This document shows positions 1 to 10,413 of a stretch of 64,000 nt of DNA, piece by piece (the stretch's first letter is position 1; every line of letters begins with the position of its first letter). The notes beneath the pieces are model-generated. The model saw only the letters and a list, made by a program, of their open reading frames with translations. It was not told the DNA's origin and searched no databases. The translations under genes and the position numbers were made by a program. Source of the DNA: an uncultured Pelagibacteraceae bacterium (GTDB lineage Bacteria; Pseudomonadota; Alphaproteobacteria; Pelagibacterales; Pelagibacteraceae); contig CACJWN010000002.1 in NCBI GenBank assembly GCA_902597175.1, positions 62,001-126,000 on the forward strand. The letters run 5' to 3'.

Positions 1-356
1 TTCTTTCAACTGGTTTGGGAGAAGTAATGGGTGCTAGAGACCAAGTAAGAATTATTGGTATCACAGCTCCTAAAAGAGTAGGTGATGCTCCAGAAGTCCC
101 AACTTTGAAAGAACAAGGATATGATGTTCAGTTTGTTAACTGGAGAGGTTTCTTTGCTCCTAAGAGTATGCCAAGTTCAGATGTTAAGAAGATCGAAAAA
201 ATGTTAGGCGATGTTCAAAAAACTCCTGAATGGGAAGCAGTAAGAAAAAGAAATGCTTGGGTGAATATCTATAACCCAGGACGTAAGTTTGACAGTTTCT
301 TAAAAGGTCAAACAAAAGAGATGACAGCGTTAATGAAAAAACTAGGCGTAATCTAG
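1..356 (+). CDS. Tripartite tricarboxylate transporter substrate-binding protein (TctC family), C-terminal part, truncated by window edge
   Basis: Open frame continues to the left edge; C-terminal TctC-like motifs (APKRVGDAPEVPTLKEQGYDVQFVNWRGFFAPKSMP); followed by TctB and TctA. Confidence 0.88.
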   Translation, partial: LSTGLGEVMGARDQVRIIGITAPKRVGDAPEVPTLKEQGYDVQFVNWRGFFAPKSMPSSDVKKIEKMLGDVQKTPEWEAVRKRNAWVNIYNPGRKFDSFLKGQTKEMTALMKKLGVI

Positions 357-378
357 TTGTTAACTTGAAGTAAGAGCA

Positions 379-849
379 GTGAAAATTAGTCCATCAAAAT
401 TAATTTCACTGCTCTTCTTTATCTTTTCAGGTTATTATTTATATACAGCCTATCAAATTCAAGTCTTTGCTTTTGATGAAAATGCACCATTTAATGCTAA
501 GACATTTCCAATTTATTTAGGTTTTGCTGGATTAGTTTTTTCTGCACTATACGTTATTTTACCGGAGACAAATCCTACTGACGTCGATTTAAAAGTTTTA
601 GATTATAAAAAAACTATAGGGTTAGTTATTTTAATGATCTTATATGGCTTAACTATTTTGAGAGCCGGATATTTTCTTTCAACTTCAATTTTTTTAGTCG
701 CCTCCTACATAATTTTAGGAGAACGAAAATGGATTTGGATATTTATTCTATCTTTTCCTTTTGTAGCAATATTTATGTACCTTCTTCACGGACTACTAAA
801 TATTTATTTACGTGATCCTTTTTTAAAATACTTAGGAATAATGGGATGA
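379..849 (+). CDS. Tripartite tricarboxylate transporter small membrane protein, TctB family
   Basis: About 156 aa, four predicted TM segments, between TctC and TctA genes. Confidence 0.85.
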   Translation: MKISPSKLISLLFFIFSGYYLYTAYQIQVFAFDENAPFNAKTFPIYLGFAGLVFSALYVILPETNPTDVDLKVLDYKKTIGLVILMILYGLTILRAGYFLSTSIFLVASYIILGERKWIWIFILSFPFVAIFMYLLHGLLNIYLRDPFLKYLGIMG

Positions 850-2345
850 TTGAAGGAATACTAATAGGATTACAAACTGCTTTATCACTCAAAAATTTAA
901 TGATGGTGATGATTGGTTGTTTTGCCGGAACAATTATTGGAATGCTTCCAGGCTTAGGACCTATGACAGCTATAGCATTAATGATACCGATTACTTATGG
1001 TTTTGATCCATCAACAGGATTAATTTTAATGGCCGGGGTTTATTACGGTGCAGTCTTTGGTGGATCAACTTCTTCAATTTTAATTAATGCACCTGGTGTT
1101 CCAGGAACTGTAGCTACTTCTTTTGACGGTTATCCAATGGCACAACAAGGTAAAGCTGGTAAAGCTTTAGCAATAGCTGCTTATAGTTCATTTGCAGGAG
1201 GAACAATCTCTGCAATCTTTTTACTTATTGCGGCACCTAGTTTATCTTTAGTAAGTTTATCTTTTAGATCTCCAGATTATTTTGGTTTAATGATCCTTGG
1301 TTTGACTGCTGTAGCAGCATTTTCATCAAAAGGTAATTTTTTAAAAGCTATGATGATGGTAGTTTTAGGATTAATGTTAGCTAGTGTCGGTCAAGATACT
1401 CTTTCAGATATTCCAAGATTTACTTTTAATAACATGAATTTATCAGATGGAATTAGTTTCGTTTTAGTTGTTATGGCTACTTTTGCTATGACTGAAGCAT
1501 TGACATTAATTTTTAAAGCTAAAGATCCAACTAAAGCTGCAAAACAAATCTCTCTTTCACAACTAGGTTCTATTAAACTCGATAAAACTGAGACAAAAAA
1601 AATGGTCACAACAATTCCTAGGTCATCTGTTTTAGGATTTATAGTTGGAGTTTTGCCAGGTGCAGGTGCAACAATCGCATCTTTCTTAGCTTATGGTATG
1701 GAAAGAAATTTTGTCAATGATGAGGAAAAACAAAAATTTGGTAAAGGAAGTGTAAATGGTATAGCTGCTCCAGAAACTGCTAACAACGCAGCATGCTCTG
1801 GTTCGTTTGTTCCTCTTCTCACATTAGGAATACCTGGAAGCGGAACCACGGCTGTTATGTTGGGAGCTTTGTTAGGTTTTGGTATCCAACCAGGTCCAAG
1901 ATTATATCAAACAAATCCTGAGATTTTTTGGTCTGTGATTATGTCAATGTACATTGGAATGGTTGTTCTCTTAATACTTAACCTTCCTTTAATTCCGTAT
2001 ATTGCCAGAGTTTTAGCAACACCTAGAACTTTTTTAATTCCTTTAATTTTATTCTTTTCACTGACTGGAGTATATTTAATGTCCTTTAACAATTTCGATA
2101 TTTACTTGATGATTGGTATTGCGGTTGTAGCAACTATGCTTCGTTTATATAATTTTCCAATGCCACCTCTCATACTTGCATTTGTACTTGGAGGTTTAAT
2201 GGAAGAAAATTTAAGAAGATCTCTATTAATTAGTGATGGTTCATGGACATTTTTATGGGATAGACCCTTAACACTTATAATAATGTTGACAATATTAGCC
2301 ATAGTAGGATGGCAAATTTACAGGAGTTTTTTTGATAAAAAATAG
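846..2345 (+). CDS. Tripartite tricarboxylate transporter large permease, TctA family
   Basis: 499 aa, GxLPGLGPMTAIALMIP and GVLPGAGATIASF repeats, PETANNAA and LGIPGSGTTAVMLGAL motifs. Confidence 0.95.
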   Translation: MIEGILIGLQTALSLKNLMMVMIGCFAGTIIGMLPGLGPMTAIALMIPITYGFDPSTGLILMAGVYYGAVFGGSTSSILINAPGVPGTVATSFDGYPMAQQGKAGKALAIAAYSSFAGGTISAIFLLIAAPSLSLVSLSFRSPDYFGLMILGLTAVAAFSSKGNFLKAMMMVVLGLMLASVGQDTLSDIPRFTFNNMNLSDGISFVLVVMATFAMTEALTLIFKAKDPTKAAKQISLSQLGSIKLDKTETKKMVTTIPRSSVLGFIVGVLPGAGATIASFLAYGMERNFVNDEEKQKFGKGSVNGIAAPETANNAACSGSFVPLLTLGIPGSGTTAVMLGALLGFGIQPGPRLYQTNPEIFWSVIMSMYIGMVVLLILNLPLIPYIARVLATPRTFLIPLILFFSLTGVYLMSFNNFDIYLMIGIAVVATMLRLYNFPMPPLILAFVLGGLMEENLRRSLLISDGSWTFLWDRPLTLIIMLTILAIVGWQIYRSFFDKK

Positions 2346-2482
2346 CATATGTGGTGTTATTGCAACACAAGAAATAGCATAAATATTGACTAATTTGACT
2401 ATACAAGAATTAATTGAATTTGACGATTATTGTGTAAACGTTTAAATAAACACTAATATTAATATTAATATAAGGTTTTAAA

Positions 2483-3133
2483 ATGAAAAAAATAATTAGT
2501 TCAATAGCTGGTTCAATTCTTCTATTTTGGACTTCTTTTGCTCAAGCAGAAGGCTTCCAAATTGGTGTGGGATTAATGGCCGGTCAACTTAATGCAGATG
2601 GTACTGAAACAGAAGGTACTGCTGCTGATACATCTGATAGATCAAAATCTTTCGATGAAATGTTCTACGGTGCCGACATATTCGCGGAAGTCGTTGGCGA
2701 CAATGGTTTCACGATAGGTTTATCGTACATTCCGGTTGATCTCGAAATCGGTAGTGGTTCTAGAACTGATACTGCTGTAGCAACTTCTGCAGGTGGTGCA
2801 GAAAACGATACTGGTACAAGAACTGCTAGTGCTGATGTTGAAGACTTAATTACACTTTATACAAACATGCCAATGGGTTCTAATGGTTGGTATGCATTAT
2901 TAGGTTATCACATGGCAACAGTCACAACTACCGAAACGCTTCCTAATTCAAGCTATGGTAATGAGGATATCACTGGTTACCAACTTGGTCTTGGAAAAAG
3001 AGACGGAAATAGAAAAATTGAGTTATCTTATTCAGATTTCGAAACTATAGATATTTCAGCAACAGGTGGAAACACTAACAGTATATCTGCAAATGCTGAC
3101 TCTTTACAATTAAGACTATCTTTCGGATTTTAA
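2483..3133 (+). CDS. Putative outer-membrane beta-barrel protein
   Basis: Signal peptide, alternating hydrophobic strands, terminal aromatic (LRLSFGF). Confidence 0.6.
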   Translation: MKKIISSIAGSILLFWTSFAQAEGFQIGVGLMAGQLNADGTETEGTAADTSDRSKSFDEMFYGADIFAEVVGDNGFTIGLSYIPVDLEIGSGSRTDTAVATSAGGAENDTGTRTASADVEDLITLYTNMPMGSNGWYALLGYHMATVTTTETLPNSSYGNEDITGYQLGLGKRDGNRKIELSYSDFETIDISATGGNTNSISANADSLQLRLSFGF

Positions 3134-3153
3134 ATAAATAATTTTTAAAAAAT

Positions 3154-3190
3154 TAAACCCATTCTTTTAATTAAGAGTGGGTTTTTTTTT
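3154..3190 (+). terminator. Rho-independent terminator downstream of the OMP gene
   Basis: 12-bp stem AAACCCATTCTT/AAGAGTGGGTTT with 6-nt loop followed by a T-run. Confidence 0.75.
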
Positions 3191-3575
3191 ATAATCTTAC
3201 GTATTTTTTTTCTTTATCAACTGACCAGTCTTTAGTTCCATTTACTACAATGAATAAAAAGCCACCTGCTAAACCAATATTTTTTAAAAAAGAAATTACT
3301 TGTCCTTGATTTGAAAAATCAAAATGAAATAAAAATGCAGTAGCAATACAAAAAGTTGCAAGTATACCTGCAGATATTCTTGCGTTATATCCAATAATAA
3401 CAAATACTGGTAAAATAATTTCTAAAGCTATTGTGGGATAAAGTAAAAAACCTGGCACACCGTAACCTTCCATCCATGACATCGATCCATCAATATTAAA
3501 TATTTTATTGTAAGCTGAGATTAAAAACAAAGCTGAAATAAAAATTCTTCCTAAAAAATCTAAAATATTTACCAT
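3189..3575 (-). CDS. DoxX family membrane protein
   Basis: 128 aa, four TM, GRIFISALFLISAYNKI start and conserved layout of DoxX family. Confidence 0.8.
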   Translation of the reverse strand: MVNILDFLGRIFISALFLISAYNKIFNIDGSMSWMEGYGVPGFLLYPTIALEIILPVFVIIGYNARISAGILATFCIATAFLFHFDFSNQGQVISFLKNIGLAGGFLFIVVNGTKDWSVDKEKKYVRL

Positions 3576-3641
3576 ATTAAGAATTTAAATAACTTCAAAG
3601 CAATGTCAAAAAACGATCTGTTTAAAACAGGTTTTTTTTAG

Positions 3642-4415
3642 TTAGAATGTTAAAGCCCTATAGATCATTACAGCGCCTCCAAGCACTACACAGACTTCAA
3701 TAATAATTGTATGCATCTTAACACCAAGTTTATCTGCTATTTTTTTTGCTGTATAAGATCCAAATATAGAAACTAGACCAATTAGAGATCCAACATATAA
3801 AGCATCTAAGTTTAATAAACCTAAATTCCAAAATGATATAAGTCTTATTGTGCAATTGATTAATGTTACAAAAGCATCAGTGCCGATAATCTGTCCTCCG
3901 ACCAAACCGTTTGCAGCTAGAGCTGTAAGCAAAACAGAACCTGGACCTAATATTACTCCGCTTATTGTTCCATAAAAAATTGCCATTATCCCTAAACCAA
4001 ACCACCCAATATTAAGATTTATTTTTTTAAAAACTCTTCTTAAAATAACAATAAACGCTAAACCAAAACCTAAACAAAAATATAATGTTTTTTCTGATAC
4101 CGCTGCATAGAAATTTGTTCCTGCTATTAAAAAAGGGGTAGATATGATTGCAAAGTAAAAACCTTTTTTCCAAAAAATATTTTTTCTGTAATAATACATT
4201 CTTGATAAGTTCGAAAATAAGACAAACACAGACATTAATGGGACTAAAAGTTTTACAGGTATAAAAGGAGAGACCAACAAACCTAAAGTCATACCACCTC
4301 CATAGCCGGAAATACCAGATACAACTGAAGCAAAAAAAGCAGTTAAGATTAATATTGAGAGTTCTAAAAAACCAAGGCTTGCAAAAAGAGCTGCTATATC
4401 AAAATTTGACTCCAT
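3642..4415 (-). CDS. TauE/SafE family sulfite exporter-like permease
   Basis: 257 aa, multiple TM, SGISGYGGGMTLGLLVSPFIP N-terminal motif. Confidence 0.85.
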   Translation of the reverse strand: MESNFDIAALFASLGFLELSILILTAFFASVVSGISGYGGGMTLGLLVSPFIPVKLLVPLMSVFVLFSNLSRMYYYRKNIFWKKGFYFAIISTPFLIAGTNFYAAVSEKTLYFCLGFGLAFIVILRRVFKKINLNIGWFGLGIMAIFYGTISGVILGPGSVLLTALAANGLVGGQIIGTDAFVTLINCTIRLISFWNLGLLNLDALYVGSLIGLVSIFGSYTAKKIADKLGVKMHTIIIEVCVVLGGAVMIYRALTF

Positions 4416-5768
4416 TTACTCTTTTAAGTTCAAATTACAGAGTTCAACTAATTCATCTACTGTGAAATTTTTATGGAGAATAAGATCAATTAAATCATCT
4501 GTTTGACTTGTTTTGAATACTTCCAATAATCGTTTTGATTTCGTCACAATATCCTTTTCATCCATTGGGTTATCAGGAGTGCCCCTAACTGACTTGGCGT
4601 GGTAAAATAATTCCTTATTATTACTAAATTTTATTCTAATTTTTGATTGCCTTTCAGGTCTTGCAATCGCTAATTCATCGCTAGAAACCGCTTTAATCTT
4701 TTTTCTTAAACTCACAACCTCAGGATCATCAAATAATTTTTCATCATGAGCCTCTACGTAACCCATTTTCTTTTTTATTAAATGAACGGCTATTAAATGC
4801 TGAGCACTTATTGATAAAATTTCTCTGTCATTTACAATGTGATACCTATCTGAGGGTATATCCACAACTAATTCAGTTATATCTTTATGATCAAATTTAT
4901 TATTTTTTAATAAATATTCAATAGCATCCATCATTGATTGAATTGGGGATCCTACTGACCATTTTTTTAGAGAAGCAGTATCAATTTTGAAATTCTCTCC
5001 AAGTTTTTCTACTATTAGCTTTGGATTTGGATTATGGGCAAATCCCTCATGAAAACCTCTTTCACCTAACAGTGGGTCGGTTACTGATGTAAAATTTTCT
5101 TTAGCTAAGAGGGCAGAATAAATTGCGTTTCTAGTTGTCATACCTGAAAATACGAATGCTTTCTCAATATGATCCGGGTCTCTATTCCAACACGCTAAAC
5201 CCGAAGTTTGTTGAACTGTGTATGATAAAAGATAATTACATTGTTCATGAGTTAGCTTAAGTAAAGCACCTGCTGAGGCAGCACAACCAAATATTGGCCC
5301 GATACTATGAGTAGCAAAAATAGAAGTTTTAGGAGTTTTATATCCTAAGCTTGTTGTAATTCTTACACCTACGTCATAACCTAAAGCAATTGCTTTAAGG
5401 ATTTCTTCACTACCTAATTTTTCTCTTTCAGCTACCGCTAAAGTAGCAGGGACGATAGCACAACCTGGATGAAATCTACCTTCTGTTGTTGAGTCATCAG
5501 TCTCATTTGCATGCGCTGCCATTCCATTGGAAAAACCAGCATTAATTGCTGAAACTTTTATATCGCTTCCAAGCAATGTGGACTCTTTTACACCACCTTG
5601 TGCTTTTGAGAATTTAAAAGCTTTTTTTCCAGGCAGCAGTAATCTACCAGTAAGTATAGATACTAGTGTATCTAATAGATGAAATCGAGTTTTAAACTCT
5701 GTTTTTTGTGGCAAGTCATTACTTAAAGCTTTAGAAATATATTTAGTTAATTCTTGTTGTACGTCCAT
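4416..5768 (-). CDS. MmgE/PrpD family protein
   Basis: AHANETDDSTTEGRFHPGCAIVPATLAVAE motif, GYDVGVRI, SVGSPIQSMMDA. Confidence 0.9.
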   Translation of the reverse strand: MDVQQELTKYISKALSNDLPQKTEFKTRFHLLDTLVSILTGRLLLPGKKAFKFSKAQGGVKESTLLGSDIKVSAINAGFSNGMAAHANETDDSTTEGRFHPGCAIVPATLAVAEREKLGSEEILKAIALGYDVGVRITTSLGYKTPKTSIFATHSIGPIFGCAASAGALLKLTHEQCNYLLSYTVQQTSGLACWNRDPDHIEKAFVFSGMTTRNAIYSALLAKENFTSVTDPLLGERGFHEGFAHNPNPKLIVEKLGENFKIDTASLKKWSVGSPIQSMMDAIEYLLKNNKFDHKDITELVVDIPSDRYHIVNDREILSISAQHLIAVHLIKKKMGYVEAHDEKLFDDPEVVSLRKKIKAVSSDELAIARPERQSKIRIKFSNNKELFYHAKSVRGTPDNPMDEKDIVTKSKRLLEVFKTSQTDDLIDLILHKNFTVDELVELCNLNLKE

Positions 5769-7279
5769 TAATAAATTCCTTTAATTTTATTATTATCTAA
5801 ATTCAAAAAACCCTCTTTACAATTCACATTAAGTCTTTTTACATCATCTTGGTTTAAATTGCTTAAATTATCAATCAAATTTAAAAATCTTTGTTCTTCT
5901 TTTTCTTCTACAATATTTTTAAACAATTTTTTCATCTTATTAATATAATTTTCTCTTACAAAAGGTGTTTTACCTTTGGGATGTGCATTTGCATAATCTA
6001 ATTGGTCAGTAATTTTATCATTATTATTTAATATAATTTCAACTTTTGCTCCTTGAGCTTTCTTTAAAGGATCACTCACATCATAATATTTTTTATTCCA
6101 TTCATCACTTTCGAACGTTTCAATTTTATTCCACAAATCAATAGTTTCTTTCCTCTTTTTTCTATTTTCTGCGTAACTTTTTTCATGGTGCCATTCACCG
6201 TCTTCAAGCGCTACTGCAAATATATACATTGCAGAATGATCGAGTGTTTCTCTTGAGGCCTCAGGACTATATTTTTCTTTGTCATTACTTCCACTACCCA
6301 TAACTATGTGAGTGTACTCTTTCGTAAATATATTTATTTTTTTTATTTCCTTTGTGTCTTTAATCTTTTTTCTCATATTAAACGCTAAATCAATTAACGA
6401 GTTTCCGTGATATCCAGCTGAATGTTCTTTTGTAAAAGTATTTAAAATTCCTTCTCTTGGCTCATTGGTCTCAGGAAGTTGAATTTTAATCTCTTCGCTA
6501 ATTTTTTTTAATAAAATTTGAACAATTCCATAATCACCTTCCCAAACAGGACTTGGAGAAGTATCTCCTCTGATCGCTCTATCTATTGCATCAATTGCAT
6601 TTTTTCCAACTAATCCAGGGGCGTATGCTTTCCAACTTGACAACTTACCTTTTCTTCCTTGTCTTGTAAAAACTGAGGTATGAGCACTCCACTGTATTGC
6701 TTGGTAAATCGTTTCAGTATCAAGTTTTAATAGTTTACCTAGCCCACTTGTAATAGCTGGACCTAAATGACCAACGTGATCTATTCGGTTAGGATTAAGG
6801 GCTATAGACAACGATAACCTTAGTTGTGTCTCGTAACTAGTGGCTATTGCTTTTACTAATTCTTCTCCATTACAATTTTTTTGCTGAGCTACAGCTAATA
6901 TTGTGGGAATACAATCTCCAGGATGACAAGTCTCTTTGGCCATTATATTGTCGTGAAAATCTAATTCTCTTACAGCTACAGCATTAGCCCATGCAGCCCA
7001 CTGACAATCATATTTTTTACTTTGATCTAAACCAAAAAGAGTTGATCCATAATTATTTTCAAATTTCATTGCTTGAGCTCTAGCAATTTTGACCGCTTTA
7101 TTATTTAATGCAGCGATTGCAACCCCTGCGTTATCTATAATTCTATTGCCAACCATATCTGAAATTTCTTTAGTTAAACTCCAATCTTCTGCGGCCATAT
7201 TTGCAATAAGCCATGCAAGTTGATTTTCTTTTTCTATTTTTGTTCCAGGTTTTTGAAGTTTAATTTTGTAAGATTTCAT
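5768..7279 (-). CDS. MmgE/PrpD family protein, 2-methylcitrate dehydratase (PrpD)-like
   Basis: LDFHDNIMAKETCHPGDCIPTILAVAQ, KAYAPGLVGKNAIDAIDRA, C-terminal YANAHPKGKTPF as in PrpD. ORF track starts at 7339; MKSYKIKLQ (7279) chosen as likely start. Confidence 0.88.
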   Translation of the reverse strand: MKSYKIKLQKPGTKIEKENQLAWLIANMAAEDWSLTKEISDMVGNRIIDNAGVAIAALNNKAVKIARAQAMKFENNYGSTLFGLDQSKKYDCQWAAWANAVAVRELDFHDNIMAKETCHPGDCIPTILAVAQQKNCNGEELVKAIATSYETQLRLSLSIALNPNRIDHVGHLGPAITSGLGKLLKLDTETIYQAIQWSAHTSVFTRQGRKGKLSSWKAYAPGLVGKNAIDAIDRAIRGDTSPSPVWEGDYGIVQILLKKISEEIKIQLPETNEPREGILNTFTKEHSAGYHGNSLIDLAFNMRKKIKDTKEIKKINIFTKEYTHIVMGSGSNDKEKYSPEASRETLDHSAMYIFAVALEDGEWHHEKSYAENRKKRKETIDLWNKIETFESDEWNKKYYDVSDPLKKAQGAKVEIILNNNDKITDQLDYANAHPKGKTPFVRENYINKMKKLFKNIVEEKEEQRFLNLIDNLSNLNQDDVKRLNVNCKEGFLNLDNNKIKGIY

Positions 7280-7376
7280 AATATGAAATGACATTTTACA
7301 TATTGAACTTAAGTCTAATATCGTGTTAACTTTTGTCAATTATATATAACAACTAACAAACAAAATGGGAGAATAT

Positions 7377-8390
7377 ATGATAAAATTAACTAAAAAGTTT
7401 TTTGCTTTATCTGCGTTCTTATCTGCACTTGTTTTTGCTTCATTTGCTATAATTTCAAATGCTGAGGCATCTTCTCATTCTAAGAAGAAAGGAACTTTTG
7501 CTACTGAGGCTTGCGATCCAATCCAAGTAGTAATTCACGCTTCTTACGGTGGTGGAACTGATACGACTGCAAGAATGATGTCTATTAGATCTAGAAGAAC
7601 TCTTGCTGCTGATATGCAAATTGTTGGTAAAAGAGGTGGATCAGGAGCTAAAGCTCAGAACTACACTTTAACTAGACCAAAAGATGGTTGTACAATAATG
7701 GCTCTAACTGAGTCTCACTTGTATACTATGGCTAGAGGAAAATCTGACATGAAGATCGATGATCTTGTTGGAGTTGCTAGAGCTATGGAAGAACCAACTT
7801 TTATTGTTGTTAACGCTAAAAATAAAGAGTTAAGCACAATTAAAAAGTTTATCAAAAGATCTCAAAAGAAACCTATCGTAACTGCTATCGCATCTATTGG
7901 AGGAACAGAGCACATTGGAATGTATAACTATTCTAAAACTGCTGGTGTGCCTTTCAAAGCGGTATCATTTGGATCAGGAGCGCAAAGCTTACAAGCATTA
8001 GCTTCTGGTAAAGTAGAGGCTTCATTACTTAACCCTTCTGAAGCAGCGGCTTTAATTGAAGATAAAAAAATTAAAGCAATTCTATTGTTACATGACAAAA
8101 AAATGGCTGATTATCCAAAAGTACCAACTTCGTACGAAATGGGTCATGAAGTTAAAGTTGTGACTACAAGAGGTTACGCTGTACTTAAAGGAACTCCACC
8201 AGAGAGAATAAAAGAACTTTCTGATGGAATGGTAAAAGCTATGCAACATGAAACTTTTGGAAATTATCTTAAAGGTGCATCTCTAGACCCTAAAACTAGC
8301 CCAGCTGGTACAGAGGTTTGGGATAAGCAACTTAAAGAAAATTACAAAAAAGCTGCAGAAGCTCTTAAAGGTTTAGGTTTAACTAATTAG
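7377..8390 (+). CDS. Tripartite tricarboxylate transporter substrate-binding protein, TctC family
   Basis: Signal peptide, IQVVIHASYGGGTDTTARMMS, followed by TctB and TctA; GGGAG ribosome-binding site upstream of ATG at 7377. Confidence 0.9.
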   Translation: MIKLTKKFFALSAFLSALVFASFAIISNAEASSHSKKKGTFATEACDPIQVVIHASYGGGTDTTARMMSIRSRRTLAADMQIVGKRGGSGAKAQNYTLTRPKDGCTIMALTESHLYTMARGKSDMKIDDLVGVARAMEEPTFIVVNAKNKELSTIKKFIKRSQKKPIVTAIASIGGTEHIGMYNYSKTAGVPFKAVSFGSGAQSLQALASGKVEASLLNPSEAAALIEDKKIKAILLLHDKKMADYPKVPTSYEMGHEVKVVTTRGYAVLKGTPPERIKELSDGMVKAMQHETFGNYLKGASLDPKTSPAGTEVWDKQLKENYKKAAEALKGLGLTN

Positions 8391-8393
8391 TTA

Positions 8394-8924
8394 ATGTCTA
8401 ACCAAAAAAAAATACATGATTTCGCGCCCAGAACTTTGGGCGCGGGATTCGTTCATAAAAAAGATTTAGTTCTTGCGATAATTTTAGTCGCGTTCGGAGC
8501 CTTTATGTATTATGAGGCTAGTAAGTTTCCTGAAGCACCAGCAATATTAGGAGATACACTTAACGCTGATGTATTTCCAAAAATGTTGATTACAATAATG
8601 TTTTTGTTGGTTGCAATTATACCTTTCGAATTTAAATTAACCCCTGACAAAGTAGCGAAAATTGACAAAGATCGGGATGATAAAACTTTAACAATTACGT
8701 GGTTAACGATTTTACTATTATTAACAATAGTATCTTTTGCTGAATATTTAGGAGCTGTAGTAACAATGGTTATTACTTGCCTGGCACTACCGCTACTGTG
8801 GGGTGAAAGGAATTATATTGCAGTAATTATTTATTCAATTTTATTCCCTGGATTTGTTTACTTATTATTTAACAAACTCTTAGGTTTATATTTCAACCCA
8901 GGTATTTTGGAGGCATTTAAATAG
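8394..8924 (+). CDS. Tripartite tricarboxylate transporter small membrane protein, TctB family
   Basis: 176 aa, four TM, between TctC and TctA genes. Confidence 0.85.
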   Translation: MSNQKKIHDFAPRTLGAGFVHKKDLVLAIILVAFGAFMYYEASKFPEAPAILGDTLNADVFPKMLITIMFLLVAIIPFEFKLTPDKVAKIDKDRDDKTLTITWLTILLLLTIVSFAEYLGAVVTMVITCLALPLLWGERNYIAVIIYSILFPGFVYLLFNKLLGLYFNPGILEAFK

Positions 8925-8928
8925 CATT

Positions 8929-10413
8929 ATGGAAGATGTAATAAGAGGTTTTCAATTATTAATGGAGGTGCAAAACCTAGCCTTAATTTTTGGCGGGGTT
9001 TTGATTGGTGTATTAGTTGGTGCTTTACCAGGACTGAGTTCGCCAATGGCTATAGCTTTACTAATGCCATTTACAATTAGTCTAGATCCAGTTGCATCAA
9101 TTTCTATGATGGCTGCTCTATATTGCGCAGGAACCTTTGGTGGTTCCATCACAGCAATATTAATTAATGCACCAGGAGCACCACCAGCGGTAGCTACTGC
9201 TTTAGATGGATACATGATGGCAAAAAAAGGTGAACCAGGAAGAGCCCTTGGTTTAGCGGCGATCTGTAGTGTCTTAGGTGGAATTTTTGCAATTATAATA
9301 TTTTTGTTTGCTACTCCACTATTAGCAGAGATAGCTCTTAAATTTGGGCCAGTTGAATATTTTGGTCTAACATTATTTGCTTTATCTATGTTAGCCGCAA
9401 TGAGTGGAAAATCATCTATAAGAAATTTAATAGCTGGAGCTATGGGAGTTTTAGTATCAACGATAGGTGTACACTTAGCAACTGGTGTAGAAAGATATGA
9501 ATTTGGTGTTCCTGAATTAACAGAAGGAATTAAGTTTGTCCCAGTTCTAATAGGACTTTTTGCAATGTCCGAACTACTCAATCAATCAAAAACACTTAAT
9601 GCTGCAGTGGAGAGAATGTCAGCGAAAGCTTTAAAACTTCCAACAATTGCAGAACTAAAAGAATTAAAAGGTACAATTTTAAGATCATCCGGTTTAGGGA
9701 CATTCATAGGTATTTTACCTGCAGAGGGAGCGACTGTAGCTGCAATGATGGGTTACAATGAAGCGAAAAGATTTTCTAAAACTCCAGAAAAATTTGGTAC
9801 GGGATGTGCCGAAGGTATCGCTGGGCCAGAAGCTGCCAATAATGCTGCAGCTGGTGGAGCGATGGTTCCAACCCTAGCTTTAGGAATACCTGGTAGTGGA
9901 ACTACAGCATTAATTTTGGCTGCATTAGTAATGCACGGTTTTCGACCTGGACCTTATCTGATTTCAGAAACTCCACACTTAGTTTATGCAATATTTGGCG
10001 CAATGTTGTTTGCTAATTTTGCCTTTTTAGGAATTGGTTTAGTGGGAGCTAAGTTCTTTTCATATGTAACTTTTATTCCAAAAAGATTTTTGTGGCCATC
10101 AGTGTTTATTTTCTCTTTAATCGGATCATATGCATATAGCTCAGCAATATTTGATGTTTGGGTAATGCTAATCTCAGGTATCATTGGTTATTTTGCATTG
10201 AGAAACGGATTTTCTCCAGCTCCATTCGTAATGGGACTGATATTAGGAAAAATGGTAGAGGAAACATTCACTCAATCAATGGTGATTTATGAGAGTAATT
10301 TTTTCAATTTCTTTGAAAGTGGAGTATTTATCTTCTTCATAATTCTTACGTGTATCAGTCTTACAACACCTTTCTGGGGTACAATCCGCAAAAAATTAGC
10401 TGCAAAAAGTTGA
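8929..10413 (+). CDS. Tripartite tricarboxylate transporter large permease, TctA family
   Basis: 494 aa, GALPGLSSPMAIALLMPFT, PEAANNAAAGGAMVPTLALGIPGSGTTALIL motifs. Confidence 0.95.
   Translation: MEDVIRGFQLLMEVQNLALIFGGVLIGVLVGALPGLSSPMAIALLMPFTISLDPVASISMMAALYCAGTFGGSITAILINAPGAPPAVATALDGYMMAKKGEPGRALGLAAICSVLGGIFAIIIFLFATPLLAEIALKFGPVEYFGLTLFALSMLAAMSGKSSIRNLIAGAMGVLVSTIGVHLATGVERYEFGVPELTEGIKFVPVLIGLFAMSELLNQSKTLNAAVERMSAKALKLPTIAELKELKGTILRSSGLGTFIGILPAEGATVAAMMGYNEAKRFSKTPEKFGTGCAEGIAGPEAANNAAAGGAMVPTLALGIPGSGTTALILAALVMHGFRPGPYLISETPHLVYAIFGAMLFANFAFLGIGLVGAKFFSYVTFIPKRFLWPSVFIFSLIGSYAYSSAIFDVWVMLISGIIGYFALRNGFSPAPFVMGLILGKMVEETFTQSMVIYESNFFNFFESGVFIFFIILTCISLTTPFWGTIRKKLAAKS

Noticed and set aside
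2350-2370. GTGTT-ATTGC-AACAC hairpin after tctA as a terminator
   Set aside because: Five-bp stem with no following T-run; not convincing.
3610-3640. CTGTTTAAAACAG hairpin with T-run as a terminator
   Set aside because: Very short stem with almost no loop; direction ambiguous; too weak to list as a feature.
7320-7360. Possible IclR-type site in the divergent promoter near 7340
   Set aside because: Best alignment to site A is about 9/17 and lacks palindromic symmetry.
8952-9581. 209-aa antisense ORF opposite tctA
   Set aside because: Entirely inside a confident TctA gene, no recognisable family, low-complexity composition; a typical mirror ORF.
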